Part shown: positions 54,952 through 63,332 of the stretch, piece by piece
Numbering within the stretch: the stretch's first letter is position 1
How the letters are laid out: each line of letters opens with the position of its first letter
Origin: Muriicola soli
Lineage (GTDB): Bacteria; Bacteroidota; Bacteroidia; Flavobacteriales; Flavobacteriaceae
Assembly: GCF_004139715.1 (NCBI RefSeq)
Contig: NZ_CP035544.1
Coordinates: 2,108,001 to 2,172,000 of the forward strand
Length of the DNA stretch: 64,000 bases
Direction: 5' to 3'
Program-made: the position numbers and the translations under genes
The notes under the pieces: generated by a model
The model's input: only the letters and a program-made list of their open reading frames with translations
What the model was told of the DNA's origin: nothing
Database searches by the model: none

Positions 54952-55281
54952 ATGGGCAAATTCGAAATTAAAAAAGACAAATCAGGTCAATTCAGATTCA
55001 ATCTCAAAGCTGGTAACGGTCAAGTTATTTTAAGCAGTGAGGCATACAAGACGAAATCAGCTTGTGAAAATGGAATTGAATCCGTTAGAAAAAACTCGAA
55101 AAACGACGCCATGTTTGAACGGAAAGTTGCCAAGAACGGCAAACCGTATTTTGGCTTGAAAGCGTCTAATGGGCAAGAAATCGGAGCCAGCCAAATGTAC
55201 GCATCTGCCTCCTCAATGGCCAGCGGTATAGCTTCGGTAAAAAAGAATGCACCTTCAGCAAAAGTGGTGGATAATTCCTAA
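54952..55281 (+). CDS. YegP/DUF1508 tandem-repeat protein
   Basis: The 109-residue protein has two copies of the DUF1508 (YegP) motif: MGKFEIKKDKSGQFRFNLKA with GNGQVILSSEAYKTKSACENGIESV, and FERKVAKNGKPYFGLKA with SNGQEIGASQMYASASSMASGIASV. Each copy is about 50 residues, a beta-hairpin with a helix. The family is widespread but has no known activity. The start at 54952 is chosen because the -7 element covers the earlier frame start. A strong terminator follows. Confidence 0.9.
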   Translation: MGKFEIKKDKSGQFRFNLKAGNGQVILSSEAYKTKSACENGIESVRKNSKNDAMFERKVAKNGKPYFGLKASNGQEIGASQMYASASSMASGIASVKKNAPSAKVVDNS

Positions 55282-55325
55282 CACATATTGCTCAGCCGCT
55301 TTGGCGGTAATGATTTTAAGAAAGT

Positions 55326-55352
55326 AAGGACAACCTGTGTTGTCCTTTTTTT
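55326..55352 (+). terminator. Terminator after the DUF1508 gene
   Basis: AAGGACAA, loop, TTGTCCTT then T6 form a clear rho-independent terminator. Confidence 0.88.
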
Positions 55353-55374
55353 GTGATTTACTACCTTTAATATT

Positions 55375-56742
55375 GTGTATTGTATAGTAGACATCGAAAC
55401 CACCGGTAATGGGATCAAAGGAAATAAGATCACAGAGATCGCTATTTTTAAATTTGACGGAAATCAAATTGTAGAAGAATTCACTTCCCTGGTTAATCCC
55501 GAATGTGAAATCCCTCCTTTTATTACCGGACTTACAGGGATAGACAATGATACCGTGAGGAATGCTCCTCGCTTAAAGGAGATTTCTGAAGATATCCTGA
55601 GGATGACCAAAGACTGTATTTTCGTCGCGCATAGCGTCAACTTCGACTACAATGTGATCAAAAACGAATTGGATCAGCTCGGTATCAGTTTTATTCGAAA
55701 AAAATTGTGTACGGTTCGACTTTCAAGAGATGTATTTCCAGGATATCGGTCCTATAGTTTGGGTAAACTCTGTTCTTCTCTGGGGATACCGCTGGAAAAC
55801 AGGCACAGGGCAAGAGGTGATGCCCATGCCACAGTTCTTTTGTTTTCAAAAATTCTACATACTAAGGGAATAGATATTACGCTTAAAAAGTTCCTCAATG
55901 CAAGATCACAAGAAGCCACTCTGCCTCCATCCCTTCCAAAAACACAGTATGTACGCCTTCCCCAAAAACCAGGGGTATACTATTTTAAAAATGACAAAGG
56001 GGAAGTAATTTATACAGGAAAGGCTAAAAACATAAAGAAAAGAGTGTTGAGTCATTTTTATGACAAGAGCGAGAAAGAAATAAAAATGTGCAGAGCTACA
56101 CAGGGAATTGATTTTGAATTATCAGGTAATGAACTCATTGCACTGTTGATGGAAAACCAAGCCATAAAAAAGCTATTTCCAATCTATAACCGGGCTCAAA
56201 AGCGTAAGATCCCGGGGATTGCTATTTTTTCTTATGAGGACAGGGATGGAATTTTACATCTCGCTTTTTCGAAAACTAATGGTGTTCCCCAGCCATTAAC
56301 CACTTTGTATTCCGTGACCGAAAGCCGTGAATTCCTGGAACAGATCTGTAGAAAATTTAAGCTGTGTGCAAAATACTGCCATCTGCAGAATGGAGTAACT
56401 CAATGCGATCATTTCAGATTGGGTCCGTGTAACGGAATCTGCCATGGCAAAGAGGACATCAATAAGTATAACTCTAAAGTAATTAAGGCCATAGAATACA
56501 TAACCGCTGCACGGGAGAATTTTATTATCAAGGAGGAAGGCAGAAGTTCAGAAGAAGATGCCCTGGTTGTGGTGCGCGATGGACTTTATTGCGGGTATGG
56601 GTTTATTCCCAAGGACCTTCAGATTTCATCTCTTGAAGATGTTATGGCCTATGTAACCCCTCAGAAAGAGACCCTGGAAGCCAGACGCCTTATCAATTCT
56701 TACGCCATCAGAAATCAAAATAAACTACTTCAGTTAGGATAG
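55375..56742 (+). CDS. DEDDh exonuclease fused to a GIY-YIG nuclease
   Basis: The 455-residue protein starts at GTG, required because the exonuclease motif MYCIVDIETTGNG begins at residue 1 (Asp6, Glu8). Further exonuclease residues are in VAHSVNFDYNVIKNEL and the HRARGDAHATV motif (His and Asp of DEDDh). From about residue 195, GVYYFKNDKGEVIYTGKAKNIKKRVLSHF is a GIY-YIG nuclease domain. The C-terminus has CAKYCHLQNGVTQC and FRLGPCNGICHG, like the cysteine cluster of UvrC. This DnaQ-UvrC/Cho-like architecture occurs in several phyla and probably trims or incises damaged DNA. TACCTTTA upstream (55362-55369) is a near-match -7 element. Confidence 0.88.
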   Translation: MYCIVDIETTGNGIKGNKITEIAIFKFDGNQIVEEFTSLVNPECEIPPFITGLTGIDNDTVRNAPRLKEISEDILRMTKDCIFVAHSVNFDYNVIKNELDQLGISFIRKKLCTVRLSRDVFPGYRSYSLGKLCSSLGIPLENRHRARGDAHATVLLFSKILHTKGIDITLKKFLNARSQEATLPPSLPKTQYVRLPQKPGVYYFKNDKGEVIYTGKAKNIKKRVLSHFYDKSEKEIKMCRATQGIDFELSGNELIALLMENQAIKKLFPIYNRAQKRKIPGIAIFSYEDRDGILHLAFSKTNGVPQPLTTLYSVTESREFLEQICRKFKLCAKYCHLQNGVTQCDHFRLGPCNGICHGKEDINKYNSKVIKAIEYITAARENFIIKEEGRSSEEDALVVVRDGLYCGYGFIPKDLQISSLEDVMAYVTPQKETLEARRLINSYAIRNQNKLLQLG

Positions 56743-56772
56743 GGCGGACACAGCCTATGCCGGACGTTTCGT

Positions 56773-56874
56773 CTAGAGTTTTTTATTCAATTCCCTGTAC
56801 ATCCTTACGACAAAAATCATCCAGACCAGAAAGATCAGGCCGACGAATATGGAATATGCCAGTATAAAATCCAT
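56773..56874 (-). CDS. Tiny membrane protein, second of a coupled pair
   Basis: This 33-residue frame (MDFILAYSIFVGLIFLVWMI then FVVRMYRELNKKL) is one long hydrophobic helix with a basic tail. Its ATG overlaps the TGA of the preceding 60-residue frame as TGATG on the minus strand, which strongly suggests coupled translation and a real gene. The membrane segment runs from about residue 5 to 24. No family is recognised, and no obvious terminator follows. Confidence 0.65.
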   Translation of the reverse strand: MDFILAYSIFVGLIFLVWMIFVVRMYRELNKKL

Positions 56875-57056
56875 CACTTTCTGTATTTAAAATAATTCAT
56901 AAATCCAAGAATAGTCGGTGCCCAGAAGGCGATGAAAATAGCATCTAGCTTATTGCCTGTGAGGTACATGTATTCAGAAACTACGATGATGGATAAAACA
57001 ACGACCAGCAACAGCAGGTTGATAATCCCTACACTCTGAATAAAATTTTTTAGCAT
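56874..57056 (-). CDS. Small membrane protein, first of a coupled pair
   Basis: The 60-residue product has two predicted helices (SVGIINLLLLVVVLSIIVVS and AIFIAFWAPTILGFMNYF) and a short tail (KYRK). The stop overlaps the start of the next 33-residue membrane frame. Both are oriented away from the upstream AT-rich region 57057-57331, which shows no other feature. Function is unknown. Confidence 0.65.
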   Translation of the reverse strand: MLKNFIQSVGIINLLLLVVVLSIIVVSEYMYLTGNKLDAIFIAFWAPTILGFMNYFKYRK

Positions 57057-57331
57057 TATAGTCGGTTATCAAAGTTAAAAATACATAAAATCCCTATGTG
57101 TAAAAGTGGAAAACAAGAATAATTTATCAATACCGAAATAGAGACTAATAATTAAATTCTTATTGTAGAAATTGTCTCAAACTAGAAAAGTGACTAGTCA
57201 AAACGAATTTAATTATACAGGTCTTTTATCTTTTACGGATCCTGGCGTATTCCCGGGCATAGTCAGCAAACCACAATGTATTTTGGACTTGCCAATTTAA
57301 TCCTATAAATTCTATTAAGAAATGGTTTTAA

Positions 57332-58741
57332 TCACAAAGTAGACGGGCAGACGTAATCTGATAGCTCCAAACCAGCTTCTTTCATAGCGGCAAATCCTCC
57401 ACCAATATCAATGAGGTTGTGAATACCTCGGCTCTTGAGAATTGATGCTGCTATAACCGATCGATATCCTCCTGCACAATGAACATAAAACGGAGTCTCA
57501 GAAGGAAACGTCCCTAAATATTCATTTATATTACTCAATGGAGTATTTTCAGACCCGACCAAGTGTTCAGATTGGTATTCCGACTCTTTCCTTACGTCGA
57601 AGACCGGGGCTGATCCTCCGGAAAGCTGAATTTTTAGTTCCGAGGCTGGTTCCGAAACTACAGTATCGATCTCTTTGCCAGCTTTTTTCCAGTTTTCGAA
57701 CCCACCTTTTAAATACCCAAGAGTATGATCAAAACCAACCCGGGACAAACGGGTGACAGCTTCTTCCTCCTGGCCTTCAGGTGTCACCAGAAGTAGTGTC
57801 TGATTTACATCAGCAATCAACGCTCCTACCCAGGGAGCGAAATCACCGTTCAATCCAATGAAAATTGATCTCGGGATATGACCTTGTACAAAATCCTGCT
57901 GAGTCCTCACATCGAGAACTACAGCTTCAGTCTCATTGGCCATCCTTTCAAACTCATCGGGCGTAAAAGCGCGGGTGCCTCTTTTGAGCACATCTCCGAT
58001 ATCCTCGTATCCTTCTTTGTTCATCTTTACGTTGAGGGGGAAGTATGCCGGAGGGGGAAGCAGGCCTTCGGTTACCTCCCTGATAAATTCTTCCTTGCTC
58101 ATATCGGCCCTGAGGGCATAATTGACTTTTTTCTGGTTCCCGAGGGTATCGACCGTCTCTTTCATCATGTTTTTTCCGCAGGCAGAACCTGCTCCATGTG
58201 CAGGATAGACAATCACATCATCGGCCAGGGGCATAATTTTGCTCCTTAGACTATCGAAAAGCATACCGGCCAGTTCTTCCTGTGTGAGATGCGCTGCTTT
58301 CTGAGCGAGGTCGGGTCTTCCCACATCACCGAGGAATAACGTATCTCCCGAAAAAATTGCCAGATCTTTTCCTTTTGAATCCTTTAGAAGATAAGTGGTG
58401 CTTTCCATCGTATGTCCGGGAGTGTGGAGCACTTTGATCGTTAATTCTCCCAACTTGAATTCTTCTCCGTCTTTGGCAATATGGGCATCAAAGGTCGGAT
58501 CTGCTTTCGGGCCGTAGACTATGGTAGCTCCGGTTTCTTTGGCCAGGGTAACATGACCGCTCACAAAATCTGCATGAAAATGTGTTTCGAACACGTACTT
58601 AATCTTTGCCTTGTCCTTTACAGCCCTTTTGATATATGGAGATACTTCCCTCAAAGGGTCTATGATGGCAGCCTCCCCATTACTTTGTATATAATAAGCG
58701 CCCTGGGCCAGGCATCCGGTATAAATTTGTTCTATAGTCAT
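57332..58741 (-). CDS. CstB-like persulfide dioxygenase-sulfurtransferase
   Basis: The 469-residue protein has three parts. An MBL domain (about 1-240) carries the metal motif ETHFHADFVSGH (His54, His56, Asp58, His63) and the later FSGDTLFLGDVGRPD. A first rhodanese-like domain (about 255-360) lacks a catalytic Cys (the loop reads VTPEGQEE). A second (about 375-465) has an active-site Cys422 in HCAGGYRS. This exactly matches the MBL-pseudorhodanese-rhodanese order of CstB, which oxidises persulfides and makes thiosulfate in sulfide detoxification. Upstream lie a SulP carrier and a Crp/Fnr regulator in the same direction. Confidence 0.85.
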   Translation of the reverse strand: MTIEQIYTGCLAQGAYYIQSNGEAAIIDPLREVSPYIKRAVKDKAKIKYVFETHFHADFVSGHVTLAKETGATIVYGPKADPTFDAHIAKDGEEFKLGELTIKVLHTPGHTMESTTYLLKDSKGKDLAIFSGDTLFLGDVGRPDLAQKAAHLTQEELAGMLFDSLRSKIMPLADDVIVYPAHGAGSACGKNMMKETVDTLGNQKKVNYALRADMSKEEFIREVTEGLLPPPAYFPLNVKMNKEGYEDIGDVLKRGTRAFTPDEFERMANETEAVVLDVRTQQDFVQGHIPRSIFIGLNGDFAPWVGALIADVNQTLLLVTPEGQEEEAVTRLSRVGFDHTLGYLKGGFENWKKAGKEIDTVVSEPASELKIQLSGGSAPVFDVRKESEYQSEHLVGSENTPLSNINEYLGTFPSETPFYVHCAGGYRSVIAASILKSRGIHNLIDIGGGFAAMKEAGLELSDYVCPSTL

Positions 58742-58800
58742 GGTATATTCCGTAAAATTCTACAGCAAAAATAAGGCATTCTCTTCTAGCTATGGTAACC

Positions 58801-60531
58801 TCAGTTACCAAGTGTGTTCCTCTGCAGTGCAACTTTGTTTTGTAATTGGGACTTTTTCGCAGGATCATCGAAAAATAAAACAGCCTCCCTGGTTTCTACA
58901 AACAAGCATTCTTTAGGCAGCAATTCCATTATTCCGCTTGAGAACAATATGTCCCTTGTTGGCCCAATTGCACCTGCGATATAGAATTGTATCCCCTTTT
59001 GATACAGCATTTCGAGGAGATTTCGCAGCATATGAGCGGCAGAAGAATCTATGTAGTTAATTGCCTCTGCATTTAAGATTACCGCCTTTAATTCGGGACC
59101 TTTCCCATCGATAAGCTCAAGAAGGCGCGATTTAAAAAAACTTGAATTCCCGAAATACAGCTGTGCATCAAATCTTATAATCAACAAATCTTTTCGGACC
59201 AACGCGTCTGATCCAAATCTTTTAATATTTCTGTAATACGGAGTCCCTTTAATATTAGCAAGGACGGCTAAGTGGGGGTTTGAGGTTCTGTAGACCATCA
59301 AAAGCAAAGAAATTAGCACCCCTACGAGTATTCCCTCCATGATTCCAACAAAGAGCGTAATGGCAAAGGTGGATAGAAGTACCAGAAATTCATCTTTTCT
59401 GTACTTCCACAATACGAGGGCGTATTTTACATCGATTAAGTTATACACCGATACCATAATTATGGCTGCCAAGGCTGCTTTGGGTAGATAATAGAATAAG
59501 GGTGTAAGAAATAGCAAGGTGAGAAGAACAATCAAGGCTGTAATAAGTGTAGCCAAATTAGTTTTTGACTTTGCCTCATGGTAGATCGCCGATCTTGAAA
59601 AACTAGCCGTAACGGGATAGGACTGAAAGATGGAACCCGTCATATTCGATAAGCCTAAGGCAACAAGTTCACGGTTTGCATCCAATTGATCATTATTCAT
59701 TTTATCCTCGATTCCCTTCCCTATGGAAATGGTTTCCAGGTACCCAACCAGCGAGAGAGTAAAAGCAATAGGCCATAAGGGCATCATTGATTTCCAGCTC
59801 AGATCAGGTATAGCAGCAACAGGCAAACCTTTTGGTATTTCCCCTACAATATCCACACCTTTATCAACCCATTGAAAAAAGTAAACGGAAACTATTCCGA
59901 TGATCACCACCAGTAAGATATAAGGGAGTTTTTTATTCCATTTCCTCAAGGCGATCATCAAAAGAATACCGCTTAAGCCAATTCCGAGATCGTAGGGATT
60001 GAATTCTCCTGCCTTTAGGATGGTATTCCAAATTATATTGTGTAGCTGACTGCTCCCTTCTATATCGGTGCCCAAGAGATATTTTAACTGACTCAACATA
60101 ATGATCAACGCCGCTCCGGAAGTAAAGCCACTGATGACAGGTTTGGATAAGAAATTTACCAGGAATCCCATTCTCAGAAGACCCAGAAATAATTGAATGA
60201 AACCTACCATAAAGGCCAATAAAACGGCCATGGCAATATAATTCTCGGGACCTACCGAAGCTATGGCTCCTAATCCTGCAGCAACCAAGAGTGAATCCAT
60301 GGCAACCGGACCTACTCCCAGGGATCGGGAAGTGCCAAAAAAGGTATAGATCAACAGCGGTACCATTGACGCATAGAGGCCGTAAACGGCTGGTAAACCT
60401 GCTATAAGCGCATAGGCAAGGCCTTGAGGGATCAAAACTATGGCAACGGTTAGCCCTGCCATAAAATCTTTCGGCAGAAAAGACCATTTATAAGTCCTCA
60501 GCCAGCCTATAAACGGGAATATATTAAGCAT
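58801..60531 (-). CDS. SulP-family inorganic anion transporter
   Basis: The 576-residue carrier has about twelve helices in a 7+7-type fold. Typical SulP motifs are IVLIPQGLAYALIAGLPAVYGLYASMVPLLIYTFFGTSR, SGFTSGAALIIMLSQLKYLLG, NMTGSIFQSYPVTASFSRSA and AAIIMVSVYNLID. The C-terminal STAS domain (about 455-555) contains FDAQLYFGNSSFFKSRLLELI and VILNAEAINYIDSSAAHML. SulP carriers move sulfate, bicarbonate or other anions. In this cassette, sulfate or thiosulfate handling is plausible. It lies 59 bases before the CstB-like gene and 27 bases after the regulator. Confidence 0.92.
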   Translation of the reverse strand: MLNIFPFIGWLRTYKWSFLPKDFMAGLTVAIVLIPQGLAYALIAGLPAVYGLYASMVPLLIYTFFGTSRSLGVGPVAMDSLLVAAGLGAIASVGPENYIAMAVLLAFMVGFIQLFLGLLRMGFLVNFLSKPVISGFTSGAALIIMLSQLKYLLGTDIEGSSQLHNIIWNTILKAGEFNPYDLGIGLSGILLMIALRKWNKKLPYILLVVIIGIVSVYFFQWVDKGVDIVGEIPKGLPVAAIPDLSWKSMMPLWPIAFTLSLVGYLETISIGKGIEDKMNNDQLDANRELVALGLSNMTGSIFQSYPVTASFSRSAIYHEAKSKTNLATLITALIVLLTLLFLTPLFYYLPKAALAAIIMVSVYNLIDVKYALVLWKYRKDEFLVLLSTFAITLFVGIMEGILVGVLISLLLMVYRTSNPHLAVLANIKGTPYYRNIKRFGSDALVRKDLLIIRFDAQLYFGNSSFFKSRLLELIDGKGPELKAVILNAEAINYIDSSAAHMLRNLLEMLYQKGIQFYIAGAIGPTRDILFSSGIMELLPKECLFVETREAVLFFDDPAKKSQLQNKVALQRNTLGN

Positions 60532-60558
60532 CTCTTTGTATCAACTGAGACAATATCA

Positions 60559-61221
60559 TCATAGGGAATTGATTTTGATTTGACTGCGTTGAAGGTTGAT
60601 TAATCCCTCCCGCTCCATCTTTTTTAGCAACCTGGATATCACTACCCTGGAAGTGTGAAGATCGGCTGCAATGTCCTGATGTGTGGTGTGAATTATGTCA
60701 TCGTGGTTCACCATAGCCTTGTCCCTCAGGTACTTTAAGAGGCGCTCATCCATGTTCATAAAGGCAAGCGTATCCACAGTTTCGAGTAGTTCCTCCATCC
60801 TGTTGTGATAGCTATCAATAATAAATGCCCTCCAGCTCCTGTATTTTCCCATCCAATCTTCCATTTTATCAACAGGGATCATCAGCAAATCAACGTCCGA
60901 TTCGGCGACCGCTCTGATTTTACTCGTGCCCTTTTTAACGCAGCAGGATAAGGTCATTGCACAGGTATCCCCCCTCTCGATAAAATAAAGGATAAGGTCA
61001 TCCCCTGCTTCATCTTCTCTCATGATTTTAATAGCCCCACTGATGATCAAAGGCATAAAAGAGATTGTATCCCCAATATCTATGAGAAAATCACCCTGCT
61101 CTACCTTTTTATATTTCCCTACTTTAAAAATTTCATTCAGCAGTTCTTCCTCAAATAAATAACCGTAGAGGTCTTTGAGAAGTTTTAGATCTAATTCTTT
61201 ATAGTTTTGACTAGGTGGCAT
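60559..61221 (-). CDS. Crp/Fnr-family regulator
   Basis: The 220-residue regulator has a cyclic-nucleotide-binding-like domain (about 25-130, VEQGDFLIDIGDTISFMPLIISGAIKI) with a cysteine-rich turn GDTCAMTLSCCVKKG (Cys87, Cys93, Cys94). The C-terminal winged helix (about 150-220) includes HTTHQDIAADLHTSRVVISRLLKKMEREGLI. The three cysteines sit where a redox or persulfide sensor would be useful, but this is inference. It is the first gene of the Crp-SulP-CstB unit and probably controls it. Confidence 0.9.
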   Translation of the reverse strand: MPPSQNYKELDLKLLKDLYGYLFEEELLNEIFKVGKYKKVEQGDFLIDIGDTISFMPLIISGAIKIMREDEAGDDLILYFIERGDTCAMTLSCCVKKGTSKIRAVAESDVDLLMIPVDKMEDWMGKYRSWRAFIIDSYHNRMEELLETVDTLAFMNMDERLLKYLRDKAMVNHDDIIHTTHQDIAADLHTSRVVISRLLKKMEREGLINLQRSQIKINSL

Positions 61222-61223
61222 TA

Positions 61224-62000
61224 TTATTTTGGTGTTAATGCGATGCTGAATTCAACCCTGGGCTCATTCAAATGCATAAATCCTTCGTGTAAAAATTGCT
61301 GTTCTACTGCATAGGGGTAAAAGGTCACCGGTTCTACGCAAATCATATTTGCTACCGGGGACCACAGCATAAAATGTCCAAATCCATTTGTGGCGAATTC
61401 CATTTCTCTTTCATCCATTAGAGTGAGCCGATCAGTATTGGCCACTTGCAGGGCTTTATTTCCGGCTGACATTACCTCTTCAAGACTGTAAGAATCATTA
61501 TCAGATACTACCCGGGCAGATGCCGATCGCAATTGAAAAGCCGGATGATATCCCAACATATATGGCATATCCTTGTCCCCTCTGATAATGAAGGAGATTT
61601 CCAAACGGTCCTCTAAGAGTTCAAACCTTTTTTCAAAACGAAAATTAAAGGGCCATATTAGTCTAGGTACTCTTGATTTTTTCGGGTATTTGGAATTTTC
61701 TACAACTGTGCCAGCCTTGTATTCCTTGCTGAAACTCGCAGACTTTTCATCGGCAGTATCTCTAGTGTAAACCAGTTCCCGCAGTAATCCGTGCTGGTCC
61801 TGTATAGCATTCCCCTTGGGTACCTGCACCCTGTAGCCTGCGCCCTCTGTAGGGCCTATAATAGGAAACATTTCTGTGTCGGAATGGCCCCATCCGGGAC
61901 TACCCTTCTGATGAATAAATTCGTAGTCGTTTTCCTTATAGCTGATGAGCTCCCCCTGGTTAATTAATACTGAATGACTCCCATTCTTTAAAGAAACCAT
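61224..62000 (-). CDS. Aldose 1-epimerase-like protein
   Basis: The 258-residue protein belongs to the galactose mutarotase-like fold: GELISYKENDYEFIHQKGSPGWGHS, MFPIIGPTEGAGYRV, QDQHGLLRELVY (candidate catalytic His in DQHG), YMLGYHPAFQL and a late MICVEPVTFYPYA (candidate Glu). It would interconvert alpha and beta sugars, or act on a sugar phosphate. It starts 3 bases after the stop of the broken peptidase upstream. The true sugar is unknown. Confidence 0.83.
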   Translation of the reverse strand: MVSLKNGSHSVLINQGELISYKENDYEFIHQKGSPGWGHSDTEMFPIIGPTEGAGYRVQVPKGNAIQDQHGLLRELVYTRDTADEKSASFSKEYKAGTVVENSKYPKKSRVPRLIWPFNFRFEKRFELLEDRLEISFIIRGDKDMPYMLGYHPAFQLRSASARVVSDNDSYSLEEVMSAGNKALQVANTDRLTLMDEREMEFATNGFGHFMLWSPVANMICVEPVTFYPYAVEQQFLHEGFMHLNEPRVEFSIALTPK

Positions 62001-62003
62001 AGG

Positions 62004-63295
62004 CTATTGATTGATAAGGCGATAAATGAGTATGGCAGATCTTTTGGTCAGATCCTCTATTGTATTGAGATTTACTGTTTCTTCCGGCGTATGTGCCCCG
62101 GAGCCCATAGTGCCAAGTCCGTCGAGACAATCTACATAATCTGCGACAAAAGAAACATCAGCTGCTCCTCTTCTTCCGGGATCATATCCTAAAACCTCCC
62201 CTTGTCCGAGGTCTAAACTCACTTTGTTCAGGGTAGACAGTAACTCTAGGTTTCCTTCCGTAGGCTGCATGGCCGGATAACTATCTGTAAAGGAGATGGT
62301 GGCAGAGGTTTTGGTAAGATTATTAGCGGTGATCTGCCTCATTTTTTCCCTGGCACTGTTCTTTTGTTCTTCCGAAATAAAACGAAGTCCGCCTCTCACA
62401 ATAGCTGTTTGTGCCACTACATTCGATTTTCCATACACCTCTCCACTGCTTTTTAAAGGGTCGTATTCAACAAAAGTCCCCCCATAAGAATTCCGGGGTT
62501 AAACGTAAGGAATTCCTCTCCCCTGACTTCCTCATAAAATGAACTTAAAATCCGACTCATTTCAAAGATGGCACCAGCTCCGGTTCTCTCGCTGAAGACT
62601 CCGGATGAATGCGCCCTTTTTCCTTTCACTTCTACCTGCCATCCGGAAGCTCCCCGACGGGCAACAGTAGCGTAGTTAAATCCTGTAGATGTTTCGTATC
62701 CCAGGGCAATGTCGCTTCTCCTGGCGGCCTCTATAAGGTCCTTTCTACTTATTTCCAGGGGTTTTCCGGTGCTTTCTTCGTCCCCGGTAAACGCAACAAT
62801 GATCTGGGCATCTCCCAACAAATTTTGCTCGTGTAATGCCTTTAAGGCGAAAAGAATAATTACATCCCCGCCTTTCATGTCGTTTCCGCCCGGGGCATGA
62901 GCTATACTATCGTTGACTTTTTTAAATTTTTGAAAAGGACTGTTCTCCTCAAAAACCGTATCCAAATGGCCAATTAAAAGTAATTTCTTTCCTTTATTAC
63001 CGCTTGTTTCTGCAAAAAGGTGACCGGCCCTGTTCATTTCTTCCGGCATTTCTATCCAACGACTTGTAAATTCAATGTCCTCAAAAGCTTCCTGAAAAAC
63101 CTCTCCTACCGCCTGTACCCCCTTGGCGTTAAGTGTACCACTATTTATGTTTACGACTTTTTCAAGAAAATTGATCGCCTCATCGTTGTTCTTTTCAACA
63201 GCAGCAACAATCTTCTTTTCAGTACGTGACAACTTTTGAGCGACAGAGCAGAGCGGAAGGGCTAAGACCATCACTAAAATTAGATTTCTAAGCAT
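62004..63295 (-). pseudogene. M20-family metallopeptidase with a one-base frameshift
   Basis: Two adjacent frames together make one M20/CPG2-like secreted peptidase. The 5' part starts at 63295 (MLRNLILVMVLALPLCSVAQ signal). It has the metal motifs LIGHLDTVFEE, APGGNDMKGGD and FTGDEESTG, ending NPGILMGG then a wrong-frame LLLNTTL. The 3' part (KSSGEVYGKSNVVAQTAIVRG, YDPGRRGAADVSFVADYVD, GSGAHTPEETVN) continues in another frame. Adding one G to the G6 run at 62478-62483 restores MGGTFVEYDPLKSSGEVYG. So either a homopolymer read error, a phase-variable switch or a true mutation is present. All catalytic residues are intact otherwise. Confidence 0.85.
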
Positions 63296-63332
63296 AATAC
63301 CGGAATTCTTTAGGCTTGAAAAGATAGGAAAA

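Noticed and set aside
62004-62438. The 144-codon frame as a separate small gene
   Set aside because: It contains the C-terminal half of an M20 peptidase and joins the upstream frame by a one-base shift, so it is the same broken gene.
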